Below, piece after piece: positions 45,083 through 53,073 of a DNA stretch of 64,000 nt. The position numbers were made by a program, and so were the translations under genes. Below the pieces are notes generated by a model, which saw nothing but the letters and a program-made list of their open reading frames with translations, was not told the origin of the DNA and did not search any database. The DNA comes from an uncultured Flavobacterium sp. (lineage in GTDB: Bacteria > Bacteroidota > Bacteroidia > Flavobacteriales > Flavobacteriaceae): positions 62,001-126,000 of the forward strand of contig CALJVL010000008.1 in NCBI GenBank assembly GCA_937773775.1, read 5' to 3'. Position 1 is the first letter of the stretch. Each line of letters opens with the position of its first letter.

Positions 45083-45760
45083 TTAGTCTGCACAATAACA
45101 AGGTTTTTCGCCAAAGGTATACGTTAATGTAAATCCTGAAAAAACGTACCAATCATTATTATTTATATTTCCAAATTTAGTAAAACTTTCATTCTTGGGG
45201 TTGCTTCCGTCTAGATTGTCAGTAAGAGTATATCGGGCTCCGATTTCCAGTGCTAGAATCAAACTACGTGAAATACTTGACTTAACGCCTAAAATCATCG
45301 GAATGGCAAACGAACTTGAGCTTTTGTCAACTTTTGCTTCTCCAGAGAGTACATAGAGTTCGTTATAGCTAAAATAACTTACTCCAGAATAAACGTATGG
45401 AGTGATTTTGTTCCCCAATTTATGGAGATTAAAATCAAAAAAATTAAATTCAAGGCCTAAAGATACTTCTTTTACGCTATTTTCAAAACGATACCCTCTT
45501 TCACTCCTCGCGGGTTCTTTCGAATCCAGATCACTAGAGGTTATTTTTGATTGTGTATAGGAAAAACGATAGGAGTGCCTGGGGCTTTTATTCCACTTAT
45601 AAAGCAGCCCAAATGCTGGCTCGTTGGGAGTTACATAAGTTGTAGGTCCTACGTCTCCTATGTAATTACTTCCGCCAAGAAATACTCCAACTTCATGTAT
45701 CTGAGATCGTATGGCTATACTCGATAATAAGCATATAAATAAGATGAAGACTTTGGTCAT
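45083..45760 (-). CDS. porG: Type IX secretion system protein PorG (DUF6089 family)
   Basis: A 225-residue outer-membrane protein. A signal peptide (MTKVFILFICLLSSIAIRS) is followed by HEVGVFLGGSNYIGDVGPT, the conserved opening of the DUF6089/PorG family, and a small predicted beta-barrel closing with FTLTYTFGE. PorG anchors the PorK/N ring complex of the T9SS to the outer membrane. It is first in the operon with uppS and bamA, the usual arrangement in Flavobacteriia. Confidence 0.88.
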   Translation of the reverse strand: MTKVFILFICLLSSIAIRSQIHEVGVFLGGSNYIGDVGPTTYVTPNEPAFGLLYKWNKSPRHSYRFSYTQSKITSSDLDSKEPARSERGYRFENSVKEVSLGLEFNFFDFNLHKLGNKITPYVYSGVSYFSYNELYVLSGEAKVDKSSSSFAIPMILGVKSSISRSLILALEIGARYTLTDNLDGSNPKNESFTKFGNINNNDWYVFSGFTLTYTFGEKPCYCAD

Positions 45761-45779
45761 TTTAATTTAAAATTGCGTG

Positions 45780-45808
45780 CAAATATAATAATTATCAATA
45801 GGAATCAA
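45780..45808 (-). promoter_or_regulatory. Promoter of the porG-uppS-bamA-ompH operon
   Basis: On the minus strand TTG (45808-45806), an 18-nt spacer, then TATATTTG (45787-45780): both elements of the flavobacterial TTG-N17-23-TAnnTTTG consensus, 19 nt before the porG start. It is the best promoter seen in the window. Confidence 0.75.
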
Positions 45809-45929
45809 TATCCATTGTGTTAAATGTCATTATTATTTCACTTATGGACTTGTCGACTGATATTAATTGAAGTTGTTTAAGCAAAACGAAAAAAAAAGAT
45901 AAAATCGTATAGAAGTGCAATTAAAAAAT

Positions 45930-46814
45930 TTAATTCCTTTTGTCCTCACCCCAAAGCAATTTGCTACGAAGTGTTTTTAGAAAGGTTTCTTCAGGAATCT
46001 CTACCATATTTATTTGGAAAGGTGTTTTTTTTATGGTCAATATAGATTCGTTTCCAACTGAAGTAATCCTGGAGTCTAATGAAACCAAATAGTTTTCTTC
46101 CCTACCGGAAACTTTTAATTTAATTTCAGTTTCGTCAGGGATGACGAGTGGTCGTGCATTTAGGTTGTGTGGAGCGATTGGTGTAATCACTAAGCCTCTT
46201 ACATCTGGTGTGAGTATTGGTCCACCACAACTTAGAGAATAGCCTGTTGATCCTGTTGGCGTAGATATTATTAGTCCATCTGCCCAATAGGAGTTTAGAA
46301 TCTCTCCGTTTAAAAAAGTGTCTATAGTTATCATGGAGGTTGTGTCTTTACGACTAACTGAAACTTCATTCATCGCAAAATTGATGTCCTGGAGTGCTTC
46401 ATTTGGAGGATTACAAGATAAACTCAGTAAAGTTCTTTTTGAAAGTGTATATTTTTTATCGATAACAATTTGCAGAAACTCATCGATATTTTCTTTTTGA
46501 ACAGTTGCTAGAAATCCTAATCGACCTGCATTTATACCCAAGATTGGCACGCCCGAATCTCGAACTAAGGTTGCCGCCCTTAATATCGTTCCGTCGCCAC
46601 CAATGCTTATTAACATGTCAAAGTTGTGATCTAATTCCGTGTGAGACGAAAAAGTACTGTATTCTTTTTTTATTAGTTTTTTTTCATACAACATTTTCAA
46701 AAAATTAGCTTCAATAACTAATTCTACGTTGTTTTGATTAAAAAACACAAAAATATCTCTTATGATTGGTTCCGTACTGTTCTGGTAATATTGACCGTAA
46801 ATGGCTACTTTCAT
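45930..46814 (-). CDS. nadK: NAD kinase
   Basis: A 294-residue ATP-NAD kinase that makes NADP. The diagnostic GGDGTILRAA (with catalytic Asp) and the downstream glycine-rich TPTGSTGYSLSCGGPIL are intact, followed by ITPIAPHNLNARP. The length is normal. It lies 73 nt downstream of the CBS-protein gene on the minus strand, probably co-transcribed. Confidence 0.96.
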   Translation of the reverse strand: MKVAIYGQYYQNSTEPIIRDIFVFFNQNNVELVIEANFLKMLYEKKLIKKEYSTFSSHTELDHNFDMLISIGGDGTILRAATLVRDSGVPILGINAGRLGFLATVQKENIDEFLQIVIDKKYTLSKRTLLSLSCNPPNEALQDINFAMNEVSVSRKDTTSMITIDTFLNGEILNSYWADGLIISTPTGSTGYSLSCGGPILTPDVRGLVITPIAPHNLNARPLVIPDETEIKLKVSGREENYLVSLDSRITSVGNESILTIKKTPFQINMVEIPEETFLKTLRSKLLWGEDKRN

Positions 46815-46887
46815 TAGGCTACTTAATCGTTTGCTTATTAATTTTTGATTCGATCTATAACGGCTATATCAATAACCGAATAAACAA

Positions 46888-47544
46888 TTACATATTAAGG
46901 TATTTGTCTAAATAGTCCGAACGTTCTTTTAATGTATTGATATAATTGTCTTCGTGGTGTTCAGATGTGATTTCATAACCATACCTTCTGAAAGTCTGGA
47001 TGATCTCATTTATGGCACCTAAGTTTATTTTAATAGTCATTTCGATAGTATTAAGGTCCGATTCAGAAATAAATAGACCTAATAGTTTACCATTGTTGCT
47101 TTCCACTATTTGAGTAATTTGGCTCATAGAATAGTCCATGACTCCCTTTTTAACTTTTATTATTTTTCCAGGTTCTTTTAAAAAAGGTGTTTGGTGAAAA
47201 AAGCTCATAATGTCATCTATCTCATAGTAGCCAACATAGTTGTTGTTTTCATCTAATATGGGAATCAAATTTGCGCGGTTTTTTGCGAAAATCTCTAAAA
47301 CTTCAATCCAAATAGAATCTGTTCTGGTAAAAAAGGGTTCGAGAGAATATTTGTAATCGATCATTTTTTTTTCATTATCGAAAGTTTCGATATCTTCAGA
47401 GGCAATATTGCCAATGAAGATGCCTTCTTCGAGAACAGGAAAATGAGAGTAATTTAATTCCATGAAAAAATCTTTAACAGTCGCAATAGTTTCTTGGCTG
47501 TCAATAGCTTTAAAATCAGTGGTTATGTAGTTTGTGATTTCCAT
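46888..47544 (-). CDS. CBS-domain protein
   Basis: 218 residues. Two CBS motifs (about 1-60 and 70-130; YSHFPVLEEGIFIGNI and RANLIPILDENNNYVGYYE) form one Bateman module. They are followed by a roughly 75-residue C-terminal ACT-like alpha/beta segment (GKLLGLFISESDLNTIEMTIKI). It probably senses a small ligand. It is upstream of nadK and divergent from pdxJ, an arrangement common in Flavobacteriaceae. The target is unknown. Confidence 0.87.
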   Translation of the reverse strand: MEITNYITTDFKAIDSQETIATVKDFFMELNYSHFPVLEEGIFIGNIASEDIETFDNEKKMIDYKYSLEPFFTRTDSIWIEVLEIFAKNRANLIPILDENNNYVGYYEIDDIMSFFHQTPFLKEPGKIIKVKKGVMDYSMSQITQIVESNNGKLLGLFISESDLNTIEMTIKINLGAINEIIQTFRRYGYEITSEHHEDNYINTLKERSDYLDKYLNM

Positions 47545-47613
47545 GTTAAATAATATCCTTAATTTTTATGCAAAATAATCAAAAAAACGCAAAAACTGCT
47601 ACCTTTTACTTTG

Positions 47614-47621
47614 TATTTTTG
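47614..47621 (+). promoter_or_regulatory. Bacteroidota -7 box (TATTTTTG) for pdxJ
   Basis: Exact TAnnTTTG, 40 nt before the pdxJ ATG at 47662. The ORF-track start at 47611 lies across it and is rejected. Confidence 0.55.
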
Positions 47622-47661
47622 TCTAGATGAAACTCATATTATAAAAACAAAAAGTATTCTA

Positions 47662-48375
47662 ATGACAAAGTTAAGTGTAAATATCAACAAAATAGCTACT
47701 TTACGTAATGCTCGTGGAGGTAATGTGCCTGATTTACTAAAGGTGGCAACCGATATTCAAAAATTTGGTGCAGAGGGAATCACCATTCACCCCCGACCTG
47801 ATGAGCGTCATATAAGATATCAAGACGCTCGCGATTTAAAATCAATAGTTTACACTGAATATAATATAGAAGGAAACCCGGAGAAATCATTTATTGATTT
47901 AGTTCTTGAAATAAAACCAACGCAGGTTACTTTAGTTCCTGATGCGGTAGATGACATTACCTCAAATGCAGGTTGGAATACCATAAAGTATGGTGGCTTT
48001 CTGACTGAAATTGTCCAGGAATTCCAACGAAATGGAATCCGAACTTCCATATTTGTAGACCCAGTTGTTGAGATGATTGAAGGGGCAAAAAAGATAGGAA
48101 CTGAACGAATCGAGTTGTATACCGAAGCCTTTGCACACCAACATGGTTTAGGAAATAAAGGAGGAATAGACCCTTACGTTAAAGCTGCTGTTTTGGCGAA
48201 TGAATTAGGTCTAGGAATTAATGCAGGACATGATTTGAGTTTGGATAACATCCAGTTTTTCAAACAAAACATTCCTGGTTTGCTAGAGGTCTCCATAGGG
48301 CACGCTTTAATTGTGGAATCTTTGTACTTAGGCTTAGACAATGTGGTTAATATGTATTTGCAAAAATTAAAATAA
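47662..48375 (+). CDS. pdxJ: Pyridoxine 5'-phosphate synthase
   Basis: 237 residues from the ATG at 47662 (MTKLSVNINKIATLRNARGG). A TIM barrel that condenses 1-deoxyxylulose-5-phosphate with 3-amino-2-oxopropyl phosphate in the DXP-dependent vitamin B6 pathway. Conserved segments are ITIHPRPDERHI, VTLVPDA, RIELYTEAFA, LGINAGHDL and VSIGHALIVESL. It is divergent from the CBS/nadK pair and followed by a structured repeat. Confidence 0.96.
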   Translation: MTKLSVNINKIATLRNARGGNVPDLLKVATDIQKFGAEGITIHPRPDERHIRYQDARDLKSIVYTEYNIEGNPEKSFIDLVLEIKPTQVTLVPDAVDDITSNAGWNTIKYGGFLTEIVQEFQRNGIRTSIFVDPVVEMIEGAKKIGTERIELYTEAFAHQHGLGNKGGIDPYVKAAVLANELGLGINAGHDLSLDNIQFFKQNIPGLLEVSIGHALIVESLYLGLDNVVNMYLQKLK

Positions 48376-48382
48376 AATAATT

Positions 48383-48497
48383 GGGGCGTGACCCGCAAAA
48401 AAAAGCGGGTCGGGCTATCCGCTACAATCTTTTTAATTATTTCGCTATCGCTGCATAATCGAAAAGGATTTTCGCTACTATCCCTCACGCGCTCCCC
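48383..48497 (+). repeat. Structured intergenic repeat element (flavobacterial hairpin repeat)
   Basis: A GC-richer block between pdxJ and the esterase gene. It contains a perfect hairpin GACCCGC-A8-GCGGGTC (48390-48411), paired segments ATCCGCTACAATC and TTCGCTACTATCC, and outer arms GGGGCGTGA and TCACGCGCTCCCC (with a small bulge) that close the whole unit. It has no ORF. From memory, elements of this form (CGGGCTATCCGCTAC ... GGATTT.CGCTACTATCCCT) occur many times in Flavobacterium genomes. Only this copy is in the window. It may also terminate pdxJ. Confidence 0.6.
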
Positions 48498-48512
48498 AAA
48501 AACTAATAAGTA

Positions 48513-49274
48513 ATGCTTTATTCAAAAATAGAAGGAACAGGAAAACCATTATTAATACTTCACGGATTTCTTGGAATGTTAGACAACTGGAAAACACTGG
48601 GAATACAATTTTCGACAGAAGGTTTTCAAGTTCATATGCTGGATATGCGCAATCACGGAAGGAGTATTCAGTCAGAAGAATTTAGTTACGAGATATTGTC
48701 CCATGACATTTATGAATATTGCCAAGGGAATAATTTAAACAATATTGATATTATAGGCCATTCTATGGGAGGAAAAACAGCGATGTTGTTTGCAGCCACT
48801 TATCCAGAACTGGTAGATAAAATAATTATCGCTGACATTGGTCCCAAATTCTATCCTCAGCACCATCAATCCATTTTGTCAGGCTTAAATGCCGTTGATT
48901 TCTCCGCAAAGCCTAGTCGATCTGAAGTAGATGGGATTCTTTCAGAATACATAACTGATTTTGGTACTAGGCAGTTCTTGATGAAAAGTTTATACTGGCA
49001 AGAGCCGGGACAATTGGCTTTTCGATTCAATCTATCCGTTTTTACAAGAAAAACGGACGAAATAGGAGTTGCACTTCCAGAAACCGCCGTTTTTCAGAGC
49101 CCCGCGCTTTTTATCCGTGGCGGAAACTCCGATTATATTTTAGAAAGTGATTTTGAAAACATAAAAAAACATTTTCCTAATGCAAAAATTGAAACTATCC
49201 CTAATGCAGGTCATTGGCTTCATGCTGAGAACCCGAAAATGTTTCATGAAATGGCGATTTCTTTTTTAAAATAA
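48513..49274 (+). CDS. Alpha/beta hydrolase, YbfF-like esterase
   Basis: A 253-residue cytoplasmic alpha/beta hydrolase. The oxyanion segment LHGFLGMLDNW, the nucleophile elbow GHSMGGKTA (Ser) and the C-terminal NAGHWLHAE (His) are all present, with MLDMRNHGRS typical of the YbfF group. Members hydrolyse acyl-CoA-like thioesters or small esters; the physiological substrate is unknown. It begins 16 nt after the repeat element. Confidence 0.9.
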   Translation: MLYSKIEGTGKPLLILHGFLGMLDNWKTLGIQFSTEGFQVHMLDMRNHGRSIQSEEFSYEILSHDIYEYCQGNNLNNIDIIGHSMGGKTAMLFAATYPELVDKIIIADIGPKFYPQHHQSILSGLNAVDFSAKPSRSEVDGILSEYITDFGTRQFLMKSLYWQEPGQLAFRFNLSVFTRKTDEIGVALPETAVFQSPALFIRGGNSDYILESDFENIKKHFPNAKIETIPNAGHWLHAENPKMFHEMAISFLK

Positions 49275-49320
49275 AACCTACTAAAAAAAATAGTGGTATA
49301 TTTAGTAAAAACAAATATAT

Positions 49321-49665
49321 ATGAAATTAATCATCAGAATTCTTATTACATCAGCTTTGGTTGTACTTATTGCCAACTTCATGACAGGAGTTCATTTAGA
49401 CGGCTTCTCCACAGCCTTAATTGTAGCGGTTGTTCTCGGATTACTTAATATTTTTATTAAACCCATCATCGTTATATTAACATTGCCAATTACATTTGTA
49501 AGCTTAGGGCTATTTCTCTTGGTCATAAATGCAATTATTATCTTATTGTGTGATAATATTGTGGGAGGTTTTAGTGTGGATACTTTCTGGACTGCTTTGT
49601 TATTTAGTATTATCTTGTCCCTCTTGCAGTCTATCATGTATCAGATATTAGGTGAAAACAAATAG
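49321..49665 (+). CDS. Holin-like four-helix membrane protein (YvlD/phage holin family 4)
   Basis: A 114-residue very hydrophobic protein with four helices. The pattern NFMTGVHLDGFSTALIVAVVLG followed by N-x-x-I-K-P-I matches the family annotated as mycobacterial-type phage holin or YvlD (quoted motif: LGLLNIFIKPIIVILTLP). No phage genes are nearby, so this is a chromosomal membrane protein, possibly stress related. A short AT-rich gap separates it from the metal island. Confidence 0.85.
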   Translation: MKLIIRILITSALVVLIANFMTGVHLDGFSTALIVAVVLGLLNIFIKPIIVILTLPITFVSLGLFLLVINAIIILLCDNIVGGFSVDTFWTALLFSIILSLLQSIMYQILGENK

Positions 49666-49737
49666 ATCAACAGCAAAAGTTATTGCTTAGAAGTTCAATA
49701 TTAACAATTATTTAGTGCTGAACTAATATAGTTTCAG

Positions 49738-49745
49738 TAGTTTTG
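49738..49745 (+). promoter_or_regulatory. Bacteroidota -7 box (TAGTTTTG) at the start of the metal island
   Basis: Exact TAnnTTTG, 19 nt before the Cys-rich protein start. Confidence 0.55.
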
Positions 49746-49764
49746 TCACAGATTATAATATAAA

Positions 49765-50133
49765 ATGAAAAAATCCCACATGTTACTGATCGTTTTGCTT
49801 GGCATCTTCTTGATGCCAACTTCAACTTTTGCATGTGGTGACAATTCAGCAAAAAATTCTTGTTCTAAAGAAATGTCTTCAAAAACAGGCATGAAAGATT
49901 GTTGCAGTAAGGACTCTAAGTCAAAAAACAAGAATCATAACGGTTGCAATGGAAAATGCGGACACGCCATGTGCAGTGTTCCATCTCTGAATATAGGAAT
50001 AGTTTCTTCGATCCCAGTAGAAATCGATGACAACCTGTTTAATTTTTCTATCCAAAAGCAAAAATTTTATCATTCAGAAACGGTTACATCTGATGGGTAT
50101 TCGTCCATCTGGCTTATTCCTAAAATAAGCTAA
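49765..50133 (+). CDS. Small Cys/Lys-rich exported protein, metal-island associated
   Basis: 122 residues. The signal peptide (MLLIVLLGIFLMPTSTFA) is followed by eight cysteines in about 50 residues (ACGDN, NSCSK, KDCCSKD, HNGCNGKCGHAMCS), interspersed with lysines, and a Cys-free C-terminal part. No family is recognised. The cysteine spacing and position at the head of a copper-type cluster suggest a periplasmic metal-binding or sensing protein. It has its own promoter and is separated from the next gene by 152 nt. Confidence 0.75.
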   Translation: MKKSHMLLIVLLGIFLMPTSTFACGDNSAKNSCSKEMSSKTGMKDCCSKDSKSKNKNHNGCNGKCGHAMCSVPSLNIGIVSSIPVEIDDNLFNFSIQKQKFYHSETVTSDGYSSIWLIPKIS

Positions 50134-50285
50134 ATTCATTTTTTGACAGCCAATTTTGCGTCAAATTCAAAGCGAATATTGCTTTAAAATCATTTATTTA
50201 TCGGCTGTAGCCAATTATTAAAGTATAGTTCAATTGCTATGTTTTGGTCATTGTATGGCTTATTCAACTTCAAATTATTTATAGA

Positions 50286-51146
50286 ATGAAATCACTAAAA
50301 AAAACAGTGATGGCAATAACACTATTGCTATCAGTCGCATTTGCTAATGCACAAATTAAAAATGCCAAAACCGAGGCGGTAAAGATTTTAGGTAATTGCG
50401 GAATGTGCGAAACTAAAATAGAGAAAGCAGGAAATCTCAATAAAATTTCCAAAGTGGACTGGAATAAAGATACCCAAATGGCATCAATCACTTATGACTC
50501 AAAACAGACAACCCAGCAAGAAATCCTAAAACGCATCGCTTTGGCGGGTTATGATAGCAAATCTTTTCTTGCGCCTAATGAGGTATATGATAATCTACAC
50601 GATTGTTGTAAATATGAAAGAGAAATTAAAATAACAGCCAGTACCATTGAACCAGCTTCGATGACAGGTTACAATAATCATGCGAGTTACACAGTGACAG
50701 AACCAAAACAAGAAGTAAATCACTTAACAGCAGCATTTGACAATTATTTTCTATTAAAGGATGCTTTGGTGAAAACCGATGGTGAAGTCGCTTCTGTGGC
50801 TTCAAAAGATTTATTGTCTTCGTTAAATGCGGTTAAAATGGACCAACTGGAGATGGATGAGCATACGGTTTGGATGAAGGTGATGAAACAATTAAAGGAA
50901 GATGCGGAGCATGTTTCTGATACACAAGATGTACAGCACCAGCGTGATCATTTCATGACAATGTCAAAAGCCATGTATGAACTTATGAAAGTTTCAAAAT
51001 CAGAAACTCCAATTTTCTATCAATTTTGTCCAATGGCAAATGACGGTAAAGGGGCGAACTGGCTAAGTAAAGACATCGTCGTCAAAAATCCGTACTACGG
51101 TGCGAAAATGCTTAGCTGCGGAAAGACTGTGGAGACTTTAAAATAA
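50286..51146 (+). CDS. Exported HMA-domain plus DUF3347 protein
   Basis: 286 residues from the ATG at 50286 (MKSLKKTVMAITLLLSVAFANAQ, signal peptide). An HMA domain follows (about 28-98), with the metal-binding GNCGMC (Cys38, Cys41). A C-terminal DUF3347 domain (about 135-280) has the pattern FCPMAND...NWLSKDIVVKNPYYG and MLSCG. Periplasmic HMA proteins bind Cu(I). The DUF3347 domain recurs in the HMBD lipoprotein three genes downstream, so both may be stages of a periplasmic copper relay feeding the RND pump. Confidence 0.85.
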   Translation: MKSLKKTVMAITLLLSVAFANAQIKNAKTEAVKILGNCGMCETKIEKAGNLNKISKVDWNKDTQMASITYDSKQTTQQEILKRIALAGYDSKSFLAPNEVYDNLHDCCKYEREIKITASTIEPASMTGYNNHASYTVTEPKQEVNHLTAAFDNYFLLKDALVKTDGEVASVASKDLLSSLNAVKMDQLEMDEHTVWMKVMKQLKEDAEHVSDTQDVQHQRDHFMTMSKAMYELMKVSKSETPIFYQFCPMANDGKGANWLSKDIVVKNPYYGAKMLSCGKTVETLK

Positions 51147-51208
51147 AACATAAAGGGCTTGCCAATTTAGGGGGACGCCATTATAACACCTTACTATTTT
51201 AATACGTA

Positions 51209-51685
51209 ATGAAAAATATATTTTTAGTGCTAGTCTCAGTTGCCAGTTTCTCAAATGCGATCGCTCAAATGCAAATTGGTGATTCCTTGCCAAATAGTAG
51301 TTTAAGAAATGTGCAAAATGAAACAGTGGATATGTCTTCTTTCAAAGGAAAAATAATATTGGTAGATTTTTGGGCTTCCTGGTGTGCTCCTTGTCGATTG
51401 GCTAATAAAAAACTAGTACAACTTCATTTCGAATTAAAGGAACAAAAATTTGAAATCATTGGTGTCTCTCTTGATACTGATAAAGCGAAATGGATAAATG
51501 CAATTAAAAAAGATAAAATAGAATACACTCAACTAAACGAACCAAAGGGTTTTGATGCTAATGTGGCTGTTCGATTCGGAGTTGAACAACTTCCTACAAG
51601 CTTCTTGTTTGATCGGAATGGCAGATTATTGGCCATCAATCCCAAGGAAGAAGAAATTATTGCCCAAATAAAAAAACATTTATAA
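51209..51685 (+). CDS. TlpA-like exported thioredoxin
   Basis: 158 residues with a signal peptide (MKNIFLVLVSVASFSNAIAQ) and a single TlpA/AhpC-type thioredoxin fold. The active site is WASWCAPCR; the cis-Pro loop is EQLPTSFLFD. It is a periplasmic thiol oxidoreductase. Between two HMA-protein genes it probably keeps their CxxC copper sites reduced, which is inference. It is spaced by 1 nt from the next gene. Confidence 0.9.
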   Translation: MKNIFLVLVSVASFSNAIAQMQIGDSLPNSSLRNVQNETVDMSSFKGKIILVDFWASWCAPCRLANKKLVQLHFELKEQKFEIIGVSLDTDKAKWINAIKKDKIEYTQLNEPKGFDANVAVRFGVEQLPTSFLFDRNGRLLAINPKEEEIIAQIKKHL

Positions 51686-51686
51686 A

Positions 51687-52214
51687 ATGAAAATAATAAA
51701 TAAAAAACTAATTTTAGTTATGCTATTGATAATAGCGGTAAACCTTAAAGCGAATTCGCAAATTAGTAAAGCTGAAATTATTGCAACCGGACTTACATGT
51801 TCCATGTGCTCTAACGCCATAAACAAGCAACTCAAAACACGCAGTGAGGTGGATAGCGTGAGTACGGATTTGAATACGAACACGTTTACTGTTTATCTAA
51901 AGAAAGATAATGTGTTAAAGCCTAGGACTTTAAAAGAAAGCGTCGAAAAAGCAGGGTTTTTTGTTGGTTCAATGGTGTTGACTGTAGTTTTTAATAAAGA
52001 AGAAGTGAAGGAAAATCAAGTCGTAAAAGCGGGAGAGGTTAGTTATATTGTTGTTGATGCAAAGCCCAAAACCTTAAATGGAGAAACCAAAGTTCAGGTC
52101 CTAGACAAAGGTTTTGTTACCGTGAAAGAGTATAAAAAGCTGACAAAGTCACTATCGAAAACACCTACTTACGCGGTCGAAAATGAAGATGATTACCATA
52201 TTAAAGCATTATAA
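51687..52214 (+). CDS. Exported HMA-domain protein
   Basis: 175 residues. A signal sequence (LILVMLLIIAVNLKANSQ) precedes an HMA domain (about 28-95) with the metal loop TGLTCSMCSNAI (Cys38, Cys41). The C-terminal 80 residues form a beta-rich segment (VSYIVVDAKPKTLNGETKVQV) without a known name. It is likely a periplasmic Cu(I) carrier. It directly follows the thioredoxin gene; the next ORF starts 4 nt after its stop. Confidence 0.85.
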   Translation: MKIINKKLILVMLLIIAVNLKANSQISKAEIIATGLTCSMCSNAINKQLKTRSEVDSVSTDLNTNTFTVYLKKDNVLKPRTLKESVEKAGFFVGSMVLTVVFNKEEVKENQVVKAGEVSYIVVDAKPKTLNGETKVQVLDKGFVTVKEYKKLTKSLSKTPTYAVENEDDYHIKAL

Positions 52215-52218
52215 AAAG

Positions 52219-53025
52219 ATGAGACATTTACTTATCGTATGCTTATTGGTGTTTTCTTATCAGATAAAAGCTCAGGAATTGTTTGTTATGACGGATCCTG
52301 CGAGTAATATTCCTGCGGGTTCAATTACAGTCAGTGATATGAATTTTTTTCAGCATGAAAAAAATGGGAATTTAAATTACCATAATATGCCTGAAGTCAT
52401 GTGGGGGGTGAGTAACAAATTGATGCTTCGTGCCTCTGGATTTATAAGTAATACTGGAGAAGGCTGGGAGGCCGAAGGAGGGAGTTTATATGCAAAATAT
52501 AGATTCTTTTCTGTAGATGATATGCACAGTCATTTCCGTATGGCTTTTTATGCGAAATACAGTCTCAATAATGCCGATATTCATCAAGATGAAATCGAGA
52601 CAATGGGTCATAATACTGGATATGAAACTGGAATTGTAGCTACTCAGTTGATTAACAAAGTAGCGATAAGCTCCTCTATAAGTTACGAAAGAGCACTAGA
52701 CAACAAGCCTAATTATGAGTTTCCTGCCGCGCAAAGTAATAGCGCTATGAATTATACGCTTTCTATTGGGAAATTAATACATCCAAAAAAATACACGAGT
52801 TATAAACAAACAAATATCAATGCGATGATTGAATTTTTAGGACAAAGATTAAATGGAAACGGTAAATCGTTTTTAGATGTTGTGCCTTCTATTCAATTCA
52901 TAGTGAACAGTCAGGCAAGAATAGACTTGGCTTACAAACAGGAGTTGTATAGTACGATGTATCGTACGGCTCCAAACGGATTTTTACTTCGATTGCAATA
53001 TACTTTTTTTAATGTAACAAACTAA
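52219..53025 (+). CDS. Predicted outer-membrane beta-barrel protein of unknown function in the metal cluster
   Basis: 268 residues from the ATG at 52219 (MRHLLIVCLLVFSYQIKAQ, signal peptide); the ORF-track start lies inside the previous gene. The mature part has alternating amphipathic strands (LMLRASGFISNTGEG, LYAKYRFFSVDD, FRMAFYAKYSLNNAD) and ends with FLLRLQYTFFNVTN, the terminal pattern of outer-membrane barrels. No family name is recognised. Its tight place in the operon suggests metal sensing, binding or passage at the outer membrane. Confidence 0.8.
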   Translation: MRHLLIVCLLVFSYQIKAQELFVMTDPASNIPAGSITVSDMNFFQHEKNGNLNYHNMPEVMWGVSNKLMLRASGFISNTGEGWEAEGGSLYAKYRFFSVDDMHSHFRMAFYAKYSLNNADIHQDEIETMGHNTGYETGIVATQLINKVAISSSISYERALDNKPNYEFPAAQSNSAMNYTLSIGKLIHPKKYTSYKQTNINAMIEFLGQRLNGNGKSFLDVVPSIQFIVNSQARIDLAYKQELYSTMYRTAPNGFLLRLQYTFFNVTN

Positions 53026-53073
53026 AACAGGTACAAAACAAAAAATATTCACAAATACTTAAATTATAATAAA

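Noticed and set aside
49321-49665. Holin-family protein as a sign of a prophage
   Set aside because: No phage structural, lysis or integrase genes nearby; the family is widespread on chromosomes.
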